64,000 nucleotides of DNA from Alphaproteobacteria bacterium (GCA_947474645.1 CANJJD010000008.1:44334-108333); one strand, 5' to 3'; shown: positions 1-10,384, numbered from the stretch's first letter. Notes: generated from the letters alone by a model not told the origin. Numbers and translations are program-made.

Positions 1-147
1 TGATGGGCAAACTCATGGCAGCCATGCCCGGGCCAGGGGCGAAAAAGCCCTTGTGACCCTTGCGGTTTTCGCGCCGGACATGCTGCAATACATGCCAGAA
101 AAACTAGGCCCTCGTTCCAAGGGGGGCAAGCCCGGCAGGACCTTTCC
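1..147. promoter_or_regulatory. upstream region of ilvE; possible divergent gene start
   Basis: No complete gene lies here. An AGGA ribosome-binding site sits about 9 bases before the ilvE ATG. On the minus strand two ATG codons (starting at 25 and 16) could open a divergent gene leaving the window, but too few residues are visible to test this. Confidence 0.3.
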
Positions 148-1089
148 ATGGCAGACGTGATCTCTTTCGACCAGCGCGACGGCGCCCTTTGGTATGACGG
201 CAAGCTGGTGCCCTGGAAGGACGCCAAGACCCATGTGCTGACCCATGGGCTGCATTACGGCTCCTGCGTGTTCGAGGGCCAGCGCATCTATAACGGCACC
301 ATCTACAAGCTGAAGGAACATTCGGCGCGGCTGTTCAAGTCGGCCGAGGCCCTGGGCATGAAGATCCCCTTCACCCAGGAAGAGATCAACCAGGCTTGCA
401 TCGATGCCGCCGCGACGCAGAACATCAGGGATGGTTACCTGCGTCCTGTCGCCTTCCGCGGCAGTGAGATGATGGCGGTGTCGGCGCAGAACACCACCAT
501 CCATGTCGCCATCGCCTGCTGGCCCTGGCCGTCCTATTTCAGCCCGGCGGAAAAGCTCAAGGGTATCCGTCTCGACATCGCGCGCTGGCGCCGCCCCGCG
601 CCCGACACCGAGCCGGTGCATGCCAAGGCCGCCGGCCTCTACATGATCTGCACCATCTCCAAGCATGAGGCTGAGGCCAAGGGCTATGCCGATGCGCTGA
701 TGTTCGACTATCGCGGCTATGTCGCGGAAGCCACCGGCGCCAACGTCTTCTTCGTGCAGGACGGCGTGCTGCACACGCCCATACCCGACTGTTTCCTCAA
801 TGGCCTGACCCGCCAGTCGGTGATCGCCATCGCCAAGGCGCATGGGGTGCGCGTGGTCGAGCGTCATATCGAGCCGGAGGAGATGAACAATTTCAGCGAA
901 TGCTTCCTCACCGGCTCGGCGGCGGAAGTCACGCCGGTATCGGAGATCGGGCCCTACAAGTTCAAGCCGGGCAAGCTGACCGAAGCGCTGATGAACGCCT
1001 ATGCCGATGAAGTGCGCGGCGTGGCCAAGGTCGAAGGCGTGGACGTTTGGCCCTGGGCCCGTGGCGAGACTTCGGCCAGCCCGGCCTAA
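148..1089 (+). CDS. ilvE: branched-chain amino acid aminotransferase
   Basis: Class IV PLP-dependent transaminase catalysing the last step of leucine, isoleucine and valine synthesis and the first step of their breakdown, in the cytoplasm. The 313 residues match the family's usual length of about 300. The segment HAKAAGLY at residues 158-165 carries the likely PLP-binding lysine, K160, and GLHYGSCVFEG near residue 34 is typical of the fold. The ATG at 148 has an AGGA site. It converges on pgsA with a 4-base gap, so it is probably a single-gene unit. Substrate range (branched-chain rather than D-amino acid) rests on overall resemblance. Confidence 0.93.
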   Translation: MADVISFDQRDGALWYDGKLVPWKDAKTHVLTHGLHYGSCVFEGQRIYNGTIYKLKEHSARLFKSAEALGMKIPFTQEEINQACIDAAATQNIRDGYLRPVAFRGSEMMAVSAQNTTIHVAIACWPWPSYFSPAEKLKGIRLDIARWRRPAPDTEPVHAKAAGLYMICTISKHEAEAKGYADALMFDYRGYVAEATGANVFFVQDGVLHTPIPDCFLNGLTRQSVIAIAKAHGVRVVERHIEPEEMNNFSECFLTGSAAEVTPVSEIGPYKFKPGKLTEALMNAYADEVRGVAKVEGVDVWPWARGETSASPA

Positions 1090-1093
1090 GCCG

Positions 1094-1720
1094 TCATTCC
1101 GGCGTTACGCCGGGGCGCAGGTGCCGCATGCCGTTCTTGAAATAGATCACGCCGGTATAGACGGTCAGGGCGGCGGCCACCCACAGCAGGAAATGGGCGA
1201 CCACGATAAAGGAATAGGTCGTGCCGGGCAGGTCCAGATAATACTGGCCGATCAGGGGCGTCAAAATCATCGCGCCTATGGCGATCATCTGCACCGCGGT
1301 CTTGAACTTGGCCACCGCCGTCACCGGCACGCTGACGCGCGTACCGGCCAGAAATTCGCGCAGGCCCGACACCAGGATTTCACGCGACAGGATGATCAGG
1401 GCGGGAATGAGCCTGAGCAGGCTGAACACGGTTTCATCCGTGCCTGGAATGGTTTTGAGGAAGTTGCCTTGGGCCACCAGCATCATCAGCGCCACCGCCA
1501 CCAGAACCTTGTCGGCGATAGGGTCCAGCATGCGGCCGAAATCCGAGCCCGCCTTCAGCTTGCGGGCGGCAAAACCGTCCAGCCAGTCGCTGACCCCGGC
1601 GATGACGAAGATGCCAAAGGCCACCAGTCGCGCCGCGGTGCCCGGCATCACAAAGGCGATAGCGAACACCGGCACCAGGACGATGCGCAGGATGGTGAGG
1701 GCATTGGGCAGGGAGTACAT
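1094..1720 (-). CDS. pgsA: CDP-diacylglycerol--glycerol-3-phosphate 3-phosphatidyltransferase
   Basis: Makes phosphatidylglycerol phosphate from CDP-diacylglycerol and glycerol-3-phosphate, the committed step to phosphatidylglycerol and cardiolipin in the inner membrane. The CDP-alcohol phosphotransferase signature DxxDGxxAR...GxxxDxxxD is complete from residue 45 (DWLDGFAAR) to about residue 70 (GRMLDPIAD). Several hydrophobic helices flank it. At 208 residues it has the usual length. It is the last gene of the minus-strand run glnD-trpS-SDR-folB-uvrC-pgsA, 31 bases after uvrC. Confidence 0.95.
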   Translation of the reverse strand: MYSLPNALTILRIVLVPVFAIAFVMPGTAARLVAFGIFVIAGVSDWLDGFAARKLKAGSDFGRMLDPIADKVLVAVALMMLVAQGNFLKTIPGTDETVFSLLRLIPALIILSREILVSGLREFLAGTRVSVPVTAVAKFKTAVQMIAIGAMILTPLIGQYYLDLPGTTYSFIVVAHFLLWVAAALTVYTGVIYFKNGMRHLRPGVTPE

Positions 1721-1751
1721 GGGGTCAGTCTAGAAGCCCTCCAACTTGCCG

Positions 1752-3623
1752 TCACCCGCCGGGATGAAAGAAATCGAAGATTTTCTTGGCCAGGGTGGCG
1801 CTGACCCCCTCCACGGAGGACAGGTCGGTCAGGCTGGCGGCGGACACCGCCTTGGCGGAACCGAAATGCTGTAATAGCGCCCGCTTGCGGTTCGCGCCCA
1901 CGCCGGCCACTTCGTCCAGCGGATTGGCGCCGATGGCGGCGCTGCGCTTCTTGCGATGGCCGCCGATGACAAAACGGTGCGCCTCGTCGCGCAGGCGCTG
2001 CAGATAGTACAGAACCGGACTTTTGGGATCGAGGCGGAAGGGCTCCTTGCCCGGCATGTAGAAATGCTCGCGGCCGGCATCGCGGTCGGGGCCCTTGGAG
2101 ATGCCCACCAGCGCCACATCCTCCACCCCCAGGTCGGCGAAAACCTGGCAGGCGATGGATAGCTGGCCCGGCCCGCCATCGATCAGCACCAGGTCGGGGC
2201 GCCTCCAGCGCAGCTCCGGCGTGTCCTCGGCTTCCTCCTTGACCATGCGGGCGAAGCGGCGGCTCAGCACCTCGCGCATCATGGCGTAGTCGTCGCCCGG
2301 CGTGAGCTCCGCCGCCTTGATGTTGAACTTGCGGTACTGCGCCTTCTCGAAGCCTTCCGGCCCCGCCACGATGAAGGCGCCCAGGGCATGGGCGCCCTGG
2401 ATGTGGGAATTGTCATAGACCTCGATGCGGCGCGGCGGCTGTTCCAGCCCGAAGACATCCGCGACGCCTTCCAGCAACTGGGTCTGGGCGCTGTTCTCCG
2501 CCAGGCGGCGGCCCAATTGTTCGCGGGCATTGGCCAAAGCGCGTTCCATGATTTCGCGCTTCTCGCCGCGCTGGGGGGTGGAGATTTCCACCTTGTGTTC
2601 GGCGCGCAGCGCCAGCGCATCGGCCAGCAAGGCGCGGTCCGGCAATTCCTCGCTGGTGAGGATGAGTTTGGGCGCGATGCGTTCGTCATAGAATTGGCCG
2701 ACAAAGCTTTCCAGCACCTCGCCCAGCGGAATGTCGTTGGCGTGGCGGGGGAAATAGGGGCGGTTGCCCCAATTCTGCCCGGCGCGGAAGAAGAAGACCT
2801 GGATGCAGGTATGGCCGCCTTCGCTGTGCAGGGCGAACATGTCCGCTTCGTCGAAGGTGGACGGGTTCACCCCTTGCGAGGACTGGATGTGGCTCATCGC
2901 CTTCAGCCGGTCGCGCAGTTTCGCCGCCGCCTCGAAGTTCATGGCCTCGGACGCCTTGGTCATCTCGGCCTTGATGTCTTCCTGCACCGTCTGGCTTTTG
3001 CCGTTGAGGAAGCTTTCGGTTTCTTCGACCAGTTCGTGATAGCCGGCCAGGTCAATGCGGTTCACGCAAGGCGCCGAGCAGCGCTTGATCTGGAACAGCA
3101 GGCAGGGACGGGTGCGGCTTTCAAACACCGAGTCCGAGCAGGAGCGCAGCAAAAAGGCACGCTGCAGGGTGTTGAGGGTGCGGTTGACCGCCCCCGCCGA
3201 AGCGAAGGGCCCGAAATAGACGCCCTTCACGGTCTTGGCGCCGCGATGCTTCAAAAGCTGCGGATAGGCGTGATCCTCGCGCAGCAGGATGTTGGGAAAG
3301 CTCTTGTCGTCGCGATAGCTGACATTGTAGCGGGGCTTCAGCCGCTTGATCAGGTTGGATTCCAGCAGCAGCGCTTCGATCTCGCTGGCGGTGGTGACGA
3401 ACACCATCTCGGCGGTCTCGGCCACCATGCGGGTCAGCCGCTCGCTATGCACCCGGCCGGTGGCGTAAGACGTGACGCGCTTCTTCAGACTCTTGGCCTT
3501 GCCGACATACAGCACGTCGCCCGCCGCATTCAGCATGCGGTAGACCCCCGGCGCGTCGGGCAGGGTCTTGAGATAGGCGGAAATGCGGTCGGCGCCTTTC
3601 AGCGGCGCTTCGGGGGAACTCAT
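1752..3623 (-). CDS. uvrC: excinuclease ABC subunit C
   Basis: Nuclease subunit of nucleotide excision repair; it makes both incisions around a lesion after UvrA and UvrB load. Domain order is visible: an N-terminal GIY-YIG nuclease (GVYRMLN...[14 protein letters not shown], about residues 25-50), a cysteine-containing segment ([15 protein letters not shown]), a UVR UvrB-binding motif near residues 205-240, the RNase H-like second nuclease ([19 protein letters not shown]), and C-terminal helix-hairpin-helices ([18 protein letters not shown]). Length 623 residues is normal. It starts 12 bases after folB, and uvrB lies at 18.3-20.7 kb in the same window. Confidence 0.97.
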   Translation of the reverse strand: MSSPEAPLKGADRISAYLKTLPDAPGVYRMLNAAGDVLYVGKAKSLKKRVTSYATGRVHSERLTRMVAETAEMVFVTTASEIEALLLESNLIKRLKPRYNVSYRDDKSFPNILLREDHAYPQLLKHRGAKTVKGVYFGPFASAGAVNRTLNTLQRAFLLRSCSDSVFESRTRPCLLFQIKRCSAPCVNRIDLAGYHELVEETESFLNGKSQTVQEDIKAEMTKASEAMNFEAAAKLRDRLKAMSHIQSSQGVNPSTFDEADMFALHSEGGHTCIQVFFFRAGQNWGNRPYFPRHANDIPLGEVLESFVGQFYDERIAPKLILTSEELPDRALLADALALRAEHKVEISTPQRGEKREIMERALANAREQLGRRLAENSAQTQLLEGVADVFGLEQPPRRIEVYDNSHIQGAHALGAFIVAGPEGFEKAQYRKFNIKAAELTPGDDYAMMREVLSRRFARMVKEEAEDTPELRWRRPDLVLIDGGPGQLSIACQVFADLGVEDVALVGISKGPDRDAGREHFYMPGKEPFRLDPKSPVLYYLQRLRDEAHRFVIGGHRKKRSAAIGANPLDEVAGVGANRKRALLQHFGSAKAVSAASLTDLSSVEGVSATLAKKIFDFFHPGG

Positions 3624-3635
3624 GCCGCCAATATA

Positions 3636-4004
3636 TTAACGGCTGCGCTCGATTTCGATACCCACGCTCTCGGCATGGGTCAGGGCTTCCAGCTTTTCCA
3701 CCCGCACCCGCACGGTTCGCACCCGGCCATCCTCAAAACAGGCCGCGGCGATGCGTTCGGCCAGGGTTTCGGCCAGCCGGACATGGCCTTCGGCGATGAT
3801 GGCGCGGATGCGCTTTTCGATGACGTGATAGTCCACCACATTTTCCAGCATGTCCTGGGCATCGGCGATTTCGTCGGTGGCCAGGTCCACATTGATGCGC
3901 ACCGGCTGGGTGCGGCCTTCTTCCTGGCGATAGACGCCGATATGGGCTTCCAGCATCAGGTTGCGGATAAAGACATGGCGGATGCCGCGGGTGGCGAAGG
4001 TCAT
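3636..4004 (-). CDS. folB: dihydroneopterin aldolase
   Basis: Cleaves 7,8-dihydroneopterin to 6-hydroxymethyl-dihydropterin in folate synthesis. The 122-residue protein has the FolB pattern: LEAHIGVYRQEEGRTQPVRI with the substrate glutamate, VDYHVIEKRI, LAETLAERIA, and the lysine of VRVEKLEAL near the C-terminus. Its ATG overlaps the stop codon of the upstream SDR gene as ATGA, so the two are probably translationally coupled and may act in one pterin pathway. Confidence 0.93.
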   Translation of the reverse strand: MTFATRGIRHVFIRNLMLEAHIGVYRQEEGRTQPVRINVDLATDEIADAQDMLENVVDYHVIEKRIRAIIAEGHVRLAETLAERIAAACFEDGRVRTVRVRVEKLEALTHAESVGIEIERSR

Positions 4005-4750
4005 TCGGAACCGCCCACATCGGGGGTCTGCCAGATCAGGTGCTGGCCGCCATCCACCGCGATCATCTGGCCGGTAACGGCCGGCGCTTCCAGCAGGTAG
4101 CGCACGGCGGCGCAGATGTCGGACGGATCGGCGCCATGCCCCAGGATGGTGGCGTCGCGCTGGCGGTTGAAGTCGGCATCGGACTGGCGCGGATTTTTCA
4201 GGGTGGGGCCGGGGCCCACGGCATTGACCCGGATGCGCGGTCCCATGCCTTGCGCCAGGGTGGTGGTCAGCCAGTAAAGCCCCGCCTTGCTGACGCTGTA
4301 GGACAGGAACTGCGGCGTGGGCTTCAGCACCCGCTGATCGATGATGTTGATGATGCTGCCTTGCGCGTCTGCCGGAAGCTGTTTGGCGAAAGCCTGCGAC
4401 AGCACCAAGGGCGCGCGCAGGTTGGTCTCGATGTGATCGTCCCAGCTTTTGCGGCTGGCGCTTTGCCAGTCATCATTCTCGAACAAAGACGCGGAATTGA
4501 TCAGCGCGGTCAGCGGTCCGATCTCGCGCGCGGCGCGCTCCACCAGCGCGGCGGTCTCGGTTTCCTTCGACAAATCGCATTTCAGGGTCGCGGCGTCCAC
4601 GCCAAAGGCGCGTGCCGCCTGTACGGCGCTGTCGGCATCCTCTTCTGAGCCATGATAATGGACCGCCACGTTCCAGCCCACCGATGCCAGGTCCAGGGCG
4701 ATGGCCCGTCCCAGCCGCTTGGCGGCGCCGGTGACCAGGACGTTTTTCAC
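4001..4750 (-). CDS. short-chain dehydrogenase, pteridine-reductase-like
   Basis: NAD(P)H-dependent Rossmann-fold oxidoreductase of 249 residues. The cofactor loop reads TGAAKRLG at residues 7-14, the form found in pteridine reductases (PTR1/FolM type), where an arginine replaces a glycine of the usual TGxxxGxG. The active-site pattern YSVSKAG is present near residues 155-161. It starts with GTG, overlapping the trpS stop, and its own stop overlaps the folB ATG. Coupling to folB supports reduction of dihydropterin, dihydromonapterin or dihydrofolate. A generic SDR function cannot be excluded. Confidence 0.82.
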   Translation of the reverse strand: MKNVLVTGAAKRLGRAIALDLASVGWNVAVHYHGSEEDADSAVQAARAFGVDAATLKCDLSKETETAALVERAAREIGPLTALINSASLFENDDWQSASRKSWDDHIETNLRAPLVLSQAFAKQLPADAQGSIINIIDQRVLKPTPQFLSYSVSKAGLYWLTTTLAQGMGPRIRVNAVGPGPTLKNPRQSDADFNRQRDATILGHGADPSDICAAVRYLLEAPAVTGQMIAVDGGQHLIWQTPDVGGSE

Positions 4751-5763
4751 GTAATGAAGCCTACGGTCTTTTTGACGTCTTCCATGATGGGCGTGGCGAT
4801 GGCGCGGGCCTTTTGCGCGCCGTCCTTCAGGACCCGGTCGATCTCCGCCGGGTCGGCCAGCAACCGGCGCATCTCGGTTGTGATCGGTTCCAGCTTGGCC
4901 ACCGTAAGGTCGGCCAGCGCCGACTTGAAGGTGGAGAAATTCTGGCCGGCGAACTGGATGATCACCGCGTCACGCTCCTGGTCGGACAAGGCGGCATAGA
5001 TGTTCAGCAGGTTCTCCGCCTCGGGGCGATCCTTCAACTCGTCCTTGGTGCCGGGCAGGGGATGGGGATCGGTCTTGGCGCGCTTGATCTTGTCGGCGAT
5101 CGCGTTGGCATCGTCGGTCAGGTTGATGCGGCTATTGTCGCTTTCGTCCGTCTTGGACATTTTTTTGCTGCCGTCGCGCAAGGACATCACCCGCGTGCCG
5201 GCGCCGGTGATCACCGGCTCGGGCTGGGGGAAGAAATCGGGCACGCCGAAATCATTGTTGAACTTGGCGGCGATGTCGCGCGCCAGTTCCAGATGCTGCT
5301 TCTGGTCCTCGCCCACCGGCACATGGGTGGCGCGATAGACCAGAATGTCGGCCGCCATCAGCACCGGATAGGTATAAAGCCCGACGCTGGCGCGTTCCTT
5401 GTGCTTGCCCGACTTTTCCTTGAACTGGGTCATGCGGTCCAGCCAGCCCAGCCGCGCCACGCAGTTCAGCACCCAGGCCAGCTCGCCATGCTCGGGCACC
5501 TGGCCCTGGTTGAAGATGGGCGTGCGCTTGGGGTCCACTCCGGCGGCGATATAGGCGGCGGCAACCTCGCGGGTGGAACGGGTCAGGTCGGCGGCATGGG
5601 CATAGCCCGCATCCTGGGTGATGGCATGCATGTCCACCACGCAGAACAGGCAGGGCATCTGGTCCTGCATCCGCACCCAGTTCTTCAGCGCCCCCAGGTA
5701 ATTGCCCAGGTGAAGCGTGTTGGTGGGCTGCATGCCCGAAAGGACGAGGGGGGAATGTTTCAT
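4747..5763 (-). CDS. trpS: tryptophanyl-tRNA synthetase
   Basis: Class I aminoacyl-tRNA synthetase charging tRNA-Trp. The HIGH-type signature is TLHLGN at residues 16-21 and the KMSKS-type loop is KMSKT at residues 201-205. The length of 338 residues is typical of bacterial TrpS. It begins 8 bases after glnD and overlaps the SDR gene start, so it belongs to the same transcription unit. Confidence 0.97.
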   Translation of the reverse strand: MKHSPLVLSGMQPTNTLHLGNYLGALKNWVRMQDQMPCLFCVVDMHAITQDAGYAHAADLTRSTREVAAAYIAAGVDPKRTPIFNQGQVPEHGELAWVLNCVARLGWLDRMTQFKEKSGKHKERASVGLYTYPVLMAADILVYRATHVPVGEDQKQHLELARDIAAKFNNDFGVPDFFPQPEPVITGAGTRVMSLRDGSKKMSKTDESDNSRINLTDDANAIADKIKRAKTDPHPLPGTKDELKDRPEAENLLNIYAALSDQERDAVIIQFAGQNFSTFKSALADLTVAKLEPITTEMRRLLADPAEIDRVLKDGAQKARAIATPIMEDVKKTVGFIT

Positions 5764-5771
5764 GGCGCGGG

Positions 5772-8537
5772 TTATGCCTTGGCGGGCGCAGGTGTTTCAA
5801 GCGCCGCTTTCAACCGCTTTTCCACGGTATCCAGGCGGGCGGGATGGACGATCTTGTGGCCGAAGCCGTCGCGCACATAGAAGACGTCGATCGCCCGCTC
5901 GCCATAGGTCGCCACCATGGAGGTGGAGATGGAAAGGCCGGCTTCGAAGATGGCCTGGGTGATGTCATAGAGCAGGCCCGGCCGGTCCAGGCATTCCACC
6001 TCGATCACGGTGGCGATGCGCGAGGCCTCATTGTCGAACTGGATCTTGGGCCGGATGGTGAAGGCGGATGCCCGGTTGCGCTGGACCTTGCGCGCCAACT
6101 CGCGGCGCGGCCGCACCTGGCCGCGAAGGGTTTTTTCGATGGACTGGGCCAGCCGCCCCAGCCGCTCGGCATCGCCAAAGGCGTCACCTTCGGAATCCTG
6201 CACCGAGAACACATCCAGCGCGAAGCCGTCAGAGGTGGTGAAGGCCTTGGCGTCCACGATGGAGCCGCCCGACAAGGCGATGGCGCCGGCGAACTGCGAG
6301 AACAGGCCGGCATTGTCAGGCGTGTAGAGAATGATCTCGGTGACGGCGCGGAAATTGTTGGTGGTGGCGTTAAGCGTCAGGAGCTGCCCTTCCGCATCGG
6401 CCTTGCCGACCAGCCGGGCATGGCGCTCTAGTTCATCCGGATCGAAAGCCAGCCAGTAATTGTCGTAATGACGGGTCAGGGCACGCTCGCGATTCGCCGG
6501 CGTAAAATCGGAAAGTCGCCGTTCCAGCTCCGCCTTGGCGGCGGCGACGCGCGCGCCGCGGCCGGGCGCCTGGTCGCCGCCGGTCATCATGTGATCGGCG
6601 GCATAATAAAGTTCGCGCAGCAACTGGCCCTTCCAGCCGTTCCACACGCCCGGACCCACGGCCCGAATATCGGCCACGGTCAGGATCACCAGCAGGCGCA
6701 GCATCTCCGGCGACTGCACCATGTCCACGAAATCGCGCACCGTCTTGGGATCGGACACGTCGCGGCGCTGGGCGGTGTCGCTCATCACCAGGTGGTTCTT
6801 CACCAGCCAGGCCACGGCGGTGGTGTCGGCGGCCGACAATCCCAGGCGCGGGCACAGGCTGCGCGCGATCTCCGCCCCCACATCGCTGTGATCGCCGGGC
6901 AATCCCTTGGCCACGTCATGCAGCAGGATGGCGCAGTACAGCACGTTGCGCGACTGGATGCGCTTGATGATGTCGCTGGTGAGGGGATTGTTTTCCTTGT
7001 GGTCGCCGCGCTCGATGGCCGCGACATTGCCCACGGCGCGGATCAGATGCTCGTCCACCGTATAGTGGTGATACATGTTGAACTGCATCAGCCCCACGGC
7101 ATGGCCGAATTCCGGCACAAAGCGGCCCAAGACACCCGCCTCGTTCATCAGGCGCAAGGCGCGTTCGGGATCGTGGCGCGATGTCAGCACTTCCAGGAAA
7201 GCCTGATTGGCCACCGGGTTCTGGCGCACCGCATCGGTGATCAGGTCGAGGCTGCGGGTGACGGTGCGCAGCGCGTCGGGATGAATGTCCACGCCCTTGA
7301 TGTCGGCGATGTGGAACATGCGCAGGATGTTGGCGGGGTCCTGGCGGAAGATGCTGGGATTGGCGGTCAGCCGCCCATTTTCGACATAGAACTCATCGTC
7401 CGGGCTGCGGGCTTTCAGAAAGCCCGGCAGGATGCTTCTCAGCGAGGGGCGGGGCTTGCGATGTTGTTCCTCCAGCGCGGCGCAGAAGATGCGGGTCAGG
7501 TCGCCCACATCCTTGGCCACCAGGAAGTAGGCGCGCATGAAGGCTTCCACCGCCCGGCGCGGCTTGTCGGCATCGACATAGCCCAGCGCCGCCGCCAGTG
7601 ATGGCTGCACGTCGAAGCTCAAGCGTTCCTCGGCGCGCGCCAAGAGGTAATGCAGACGCACGCGCACATTCCACAGAAAGGCTTCCGCCTTCTGGAAGGT
7701 GCGGTATTCCTCGCGGGTGAACACACCGTGTTCCACCAGGTTGGCGGCATCGTCCACGTGATAAAGATACTTGCCGATCCAATAGAGGGTCTGCAGGTCG
7801 CGCAGGCCGCCCTTGCCCTCTTTGATATTGGGCTCGACCAGATAGCGGCTTTCGCCCTGGCGCTGATGGCGGATGCTGCGCTCGGTCAGCTTGGCTTCGA
7901 CAAAGTCGCGGCCATTGCCGGTGGCGACTTCCTTCCAGAATTTGCTGCGCAGTTCTTCGTATAGCCCGCGATCGCCCCACAGGTAGCGCGCTTCCAAGAC
8001 GGCGGTGCGGATGGTGACGTCCGACTTGGCCAGCCGCACGCTTTCGGCCAGCGACCGCGTGGCATGGCCGACCTTCAGGCCCAGATCCCACAGCATGTAG
8101 AGGATGAACTCGATGACGCTTTCGCCCCAGGCGGTCTGCTTGAAGGGGCGCAGGAACAACAGGTCGATGTCCGATCCCGGCGCCAGCTCACCGCGGCCAT
8201 AGCCGCCGGTCGCCACCACCGCGATGCGCTCGGCGCTGGACGGGTTCTGGGCGTAGTACACATGCTTGACGGCGAAGTCGTAGATCACCTGGATGATGCT
8301 GTCCTGCAACTGCGACAGGGCGCGCGCCGCCGCCAGGCCGGGCAGGCCTTCCTTCTCGACTGCGTACTGAACCTTGGCGCGGCCGTCGGTGAACGCCTGC
8401 TTGATCAAAGCGAGGCCGGCCTTGCGCAGGTTTCCCGTCTCGCCATTGTCCTTGGCCAGGGCGGTGAGGTCGCGGCGCAGACCTTCGGCGTCGATCAGGT
8501 CGCGCAACGCAAGGCTTTGGGGTTTTTCGAGGCCCAT
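5772..8537 (-). CDS. glnD: bifunctional PII uridylyltransferase/uridylyl-removing enzyme
   Basis: Nitrogen sensor that uridylylates PII proteins when glutamine is low and removes UMP when glutamine is high. The 921 residues show an N-terminal nucleotidyltransferase motif ([19 protein letters not shown]), a central HD hydrolase domain ([29 protein letters not shown]), and two C-terminal ACT domains (the second opens near [21 protein letters not shown]). It heads the long minus-strand operon. Its partner cascade enzyme, GlnE, is at 58.0-60.9 kb. Confidence 0.97.
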   Translation of the reverse strand: MGLEKPQSLALRDLIDAEGLRRDLTALAKDNGETGNLRKAGLALIKQAFTDGRAKVQYAVEKEGLPGLAAARALSQLQDSIIQVIYDFAVKHVYYAQNPSSAERIAVVATGGYGRGELAPGSDIDLLFLRPFKQTAWGESVIEFILYMLWDLGLKVGHATRSLAESVRLAKSDVTIRTAVLEARYLWGDRGLYEELRSKFWKEVATGNGRDFVEAKLTERSIRHQRQGESRYLVEPNIKEGKGGLRDLQTLYWIGKYLYHVDDAANLVEHGVFTREEYRTFQKAEAFLWNVRVRLHYLLARAEERLSFDVQPSLAAALGYVDADKPRRAVEAFMRAYFLVAKDVGDLTRIFCAALEEQHRKPRPSLRSILPGFLKARSPDDEFYVENGRLTANPSIFRQDPANILRMFHIADIKGVDIHPDALRTVTRSLDLITDAVRQNPVANQAFLEVLTSRHDPERALRLMNEAGVLGRFVPEFGHAVGLMQFNMYHHYTVDEHLIRAVGNVAAIERGDHKENNPLTSDIIKRIQSRNVLYCAILLHDVAKGLPGDHSDVGAEIARSLCPRLGLSAADTTAVAWLVKNHLVMSDTAQRRDVSDPKTVRDFVDMVQSPEMLRLLVILTVADIRAVGPGVWNGWKGQLLRELYYAADHMMTGGDQAPGRGARVAAAKAELERRLSDFTPANRERALTRHYDNYWLAFDPDELERHARLVGKADAEGQLLTLNATTNNFRAVTEIILYTPDNAGLFSQFAGAIALSGGSIVDAKAFTTSDGFALDVFSVQDSEGDAFGDAERLGRLAQSIEKTLRGQVRPRRELARKVQRNRASAFTIRPKIQFDNEASRIATVIEVECLDRPGLLYDITQAIFEAGLSISTSMVATYGERAIDVFYVRDGFGHKIVHPARLDTVEKRLKAALETPAPAKA

Positions 8538-8594
8538 GGGGGGCGGATAATGTCATGGGGGCCCTTGGCTTACTACCCGGCCAAACCCGCGCGT

Positions 8595-9182
8595 TTACTT
8601 GGCTTTTTTGCGCAGGCTCCCGTCCCATTTGGCGGGCCCGCGGGTGCGGATCACCACCCCGCAGGCGATCCTGTCGCCGGCATTGCCAAGCGGCTGGGTG
8701 CGATAATCATCCCCCCGCGCATCCAGGATGATGGAGACCCCATCGCGGTCGAAGATGCTGCGCTTGCCGTTGCCGATGGAAAAGCCGGTGGTCAGCGTGC
8801 TGGCATGAAGCCGCCCGTCGGCGCCGGCGAACTGGTTGGGCAGATCGCCGGCCAGCGGCCCGCCCTCGGCCAGGAAGCCGTGCTTCTTGCCGGGCGTCAG
8901 GCTCAGGATCGGCCCGGCGCTGGTGAAGCCGGTCTTGGGATCGCACTTGGCGGAGGTGTGCAGGTGGATGGCATGGGCGCCGGGCGGCAGGCCCTGCAGG
9001 TCGAAGGTGACCAGCACGCCACGATTGACGGCATCGAACGTCACGGTGCCGACCGGCTTGCCCGCCAGGTTGGACAGCCTGGCGACGGCCTTGGCCTTCA
9101 GGGCGGCCACGGCCGGCGCCGCCAGCAAGAGGGGCGTGCCCGCCAGGGCGAACGCGGCGATGAACAAGGCAATCCGGCCCAT
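8595..9182 (-). CDS. Cu/Zn superoxide dismutase-like exported protein lacking metal ligands
   Basis: A 195-residue protein with a signal peptide (residues 1-26, ending AAPAVAA) and a SodC-type fold: HLHTSAKC (73-80), SAGPILSL, KKHG (H101), GDLPN, and GNAGDRIACGVV. By comparison with classical Cu/Zn SOD, the bridging histidine of GPHFNP is isoleucine here, the zinc histidine before GDL is leucine, and the last copper histidine (VVH) is leucine. Two copper-site histidines, one zinc histidine, one aspartate and both disulfide cysteines remain. The fold is probably kept and dismutase activity probably lost. I chose the ATG at 9182 because it places the signal peptide at the N-terminus. Confidence 0.8.
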   Translation of the reverse strand: MGRIALFIAAFALAGTPLLLAAPAVAALKAKAVARLSNLAGKPVGTVTFDAVNRGVLVTFDLQGLPPGAHAIHLHTSAKCDPKTGFTSAGPILSLTPGKKHGFLAEGGPLAGDLPNQFAGADGRLHASTLTTGFSIGNGKRSIFDRDGVSIILDARGDDYRTQPLGNAGDRIACGVVIRTRGPAKWDGSLRKKAK

Positions 9183-9285
9183 GCGGCCCTCCAAAAGCAG
9201 GGCAAGCCTGCCATAGCGCCACAATCGGGGGAACCCGTTGCCCCTTGGTACGCTTTAGAGCCGGGGCTTAGCAGGAGATTTTAAA

Positions 9286-9759
9286 ATGCGCTTTTTCCTG
9301 ATGGCCGCCACGGCCAGCCTTTTCAGCCTTTCCACCGTCATGATGATGGCCCAGGAGGCCCAGGCGGTGCAGGACACACCCGTCACCATCAACGGGGTCG
9401 AGGCCGTCTGCACCGGCGTCGGCTCGGCCAAGGATGACCCGCGCTGGGCCGCCTATCCGATCAAGGTCGTGCTGGCCACCATGGGCGGCGCCAACCTGGC
9501 CAATGCCCATGTCAGCCTGAGCAAGGGCGGCGCCGAAGTGGCGGGCCTGGATTGCGATGCGCCCTGGGTCCTGTTCAAGGCGCCGGGCGGCAGCTACACC
9601 GCCCACGCCACCCTGATCGGCGGCAGCGGCCGCTCCAGCAGCACCAATTTCTCCACCACCGGTTCGGGCCCGCAGAAGGAAATCACCATCACCTTCCCGC
9701 TGCCGTCCAACGGCGTCAGCCTGCCGGCCGGCACGGTGCCGCCGCCTGCCGACCATTAA
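9286..9759 (+). CDS. small exported protein of unknown function
   Basis: Unrecognised 157-residue protein. It has a signal peptide (MRFFLMAATASLFSLS, likely cut after AQA near residue 27) and then a mostly beta-rich, Gly/Ser/Thr-rich domain with two cysteines (AVCTG, LDCDAP) that could pair in the periplasm. The segment KAPGGSYTAHATL resembles carboxypeptidase-regulatory-like beta-sandwich domains, but only weakly. AGGAG lies about 9 bases before the ATG. It is followed by a cluster of hairpins. Confidence 0.7.
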   Translation: MRFFLMAATASLFSLSTVMMMAQEAQAVQDTPVTINGVEAVCTGVGSAKDDPRWAAYPIKVVLATMGGANLANAHVSLSKGGAEVAGLDCDAPWVLFKAPGGSYTAHATLIGGSGRSSSTNFSTTGSGPQKEITITFPLPSNGVSLPAGTVPPPADH

Positions 9760-9770
9760 GGGAGTGGTGC

Positions 9771-9852
9771 AGGGCGGCTTGCCGCCCTCGCAGCTTCGCT
9801 GCTCGAAGCGGCGCAAGGTTTTGTAACCTCGCTGCGCTCGCCAACAAAACCT
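9771..9852. repeat. cluster of palindromes after the 9286 gene
   Basis: Several inverted repeats follow each other: AGGGCGGC/GCCGCCCT (9771-9788), a small GCAGC/GCTGC hairpin near 9790-9803, and AGGTTTTGT (9816-9824) paired with ACAAAACCT (9844-9852). This resembles a REP/BIME-type intergenic repeat, and the first hairpin may also end the plus-strand transcript. I see no second full copy in the window. Confidence 0.5.
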
Positions 9853-9860
9853 AAGCGAAA

Positions 9861-9890
9861 AAGGCCCGGTGACTTTCGTCACCGGGCCTT
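9861..9890 (-). terminator. intrinsic terminator of the first cold-shock gene
   Basis: Perfect 13-bp stem (9861-9873 with 9878-9890) around a four-base loop. Read on the minus strand it is followed by TTTTT, and on the plus strand a weaker T-rich tail follows, so it may work both ways. Confidence 0.85.
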
Positions 9891-9917
9891 GATCATTTTC
9901 AGAACGTCAAACCGTTG

Positions 9918-10121
9918 TTAGACGGCCTTGAGGTTCGAAGCCTTGGCGCCACGTGCATCCGGCACGATGTCGAACGAGACCTTCTGGCCTTCGTTCAGCG
10001 AGCGCAGGCCGGCTGCTTCCACGGCAGTGGCGTGCACAAACACGTCCTTGCCGCCGCCTTCCGGCGCGATGAAGCCAAAACCCTTGGAGGTGTTGAAGAA
10101 CTTAACGGTTCCGATAGTCAT
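9918..10121 (-). CDS. cold-shock protein (CspA family)
   Basis: A 67-residue single cold-shock domain that binds single-stranded nucleic acid and melts RNA structure. RNA-binding motifs KGFGFI and DVFVHATAV are intact. The start is the ATG at 10121, which gives the standard MTIGTVKFF opening and has AGGA upstream; longer upstream reading is leader DNA. A second, closely related gene lies at 17149-17352, and both share an element in the leader about 22-24 bases before the start. Confidence 0.95.
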   Translation of the reverse strand: MTIGTVKFFNTSKGFGFIAPEGGGKDVFVHATAVEAAGLRSLNEGQKVSFDIVPDARGAKASNLKAV

Positions 10122-10143
10122 GTACGTTTTCCTGCATTGATGT

Positions 10144-10166
10144 CCGCCCGGCAAAATACCGGTCGG
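10144..10166 (-). promoter_or_regulatory. leader element shared by both cold-shock genes
   Basis: Read on the minus strand, this stretch matches positions 17377-17401 with only a few changes: a CCG start, a CCGG core, an ATTT loop, GCC and a final GGGCGG. It could form a short GC stem with an AT loop just upstream of the ribosome-binding site. Conservation of sequence and position suggests a shared post-transcriptional control, such as a cold-responsive leader; this is inference. Confidence 0.5.
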
Positions 10167-10384
10167 AGCGGGGCGTTCCGTGGTCGCAGGGAAGGAAGTC
10201 AACCGTCGTCCAGGCGCGCACTCAAGGCGGGCAGGGATAGTCTAGGTGCGCTTCTCTGTGACGGGACGGGATGTCCACACAACCGCGACAATACGCCCGA
10301 CCCCCCGGATAATCAAGGAAGGGGCCTGGGCCCGATGTGGTGGCGGATGATTTGCGCGCCGCAACATGCGGGCGGTTGTGACAA

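Noticed and set aside
2388..4100. A 570-codon open frame on the plus strand
   Set aside because: Antisense to uvrC and folB, both of which have full motif sets.
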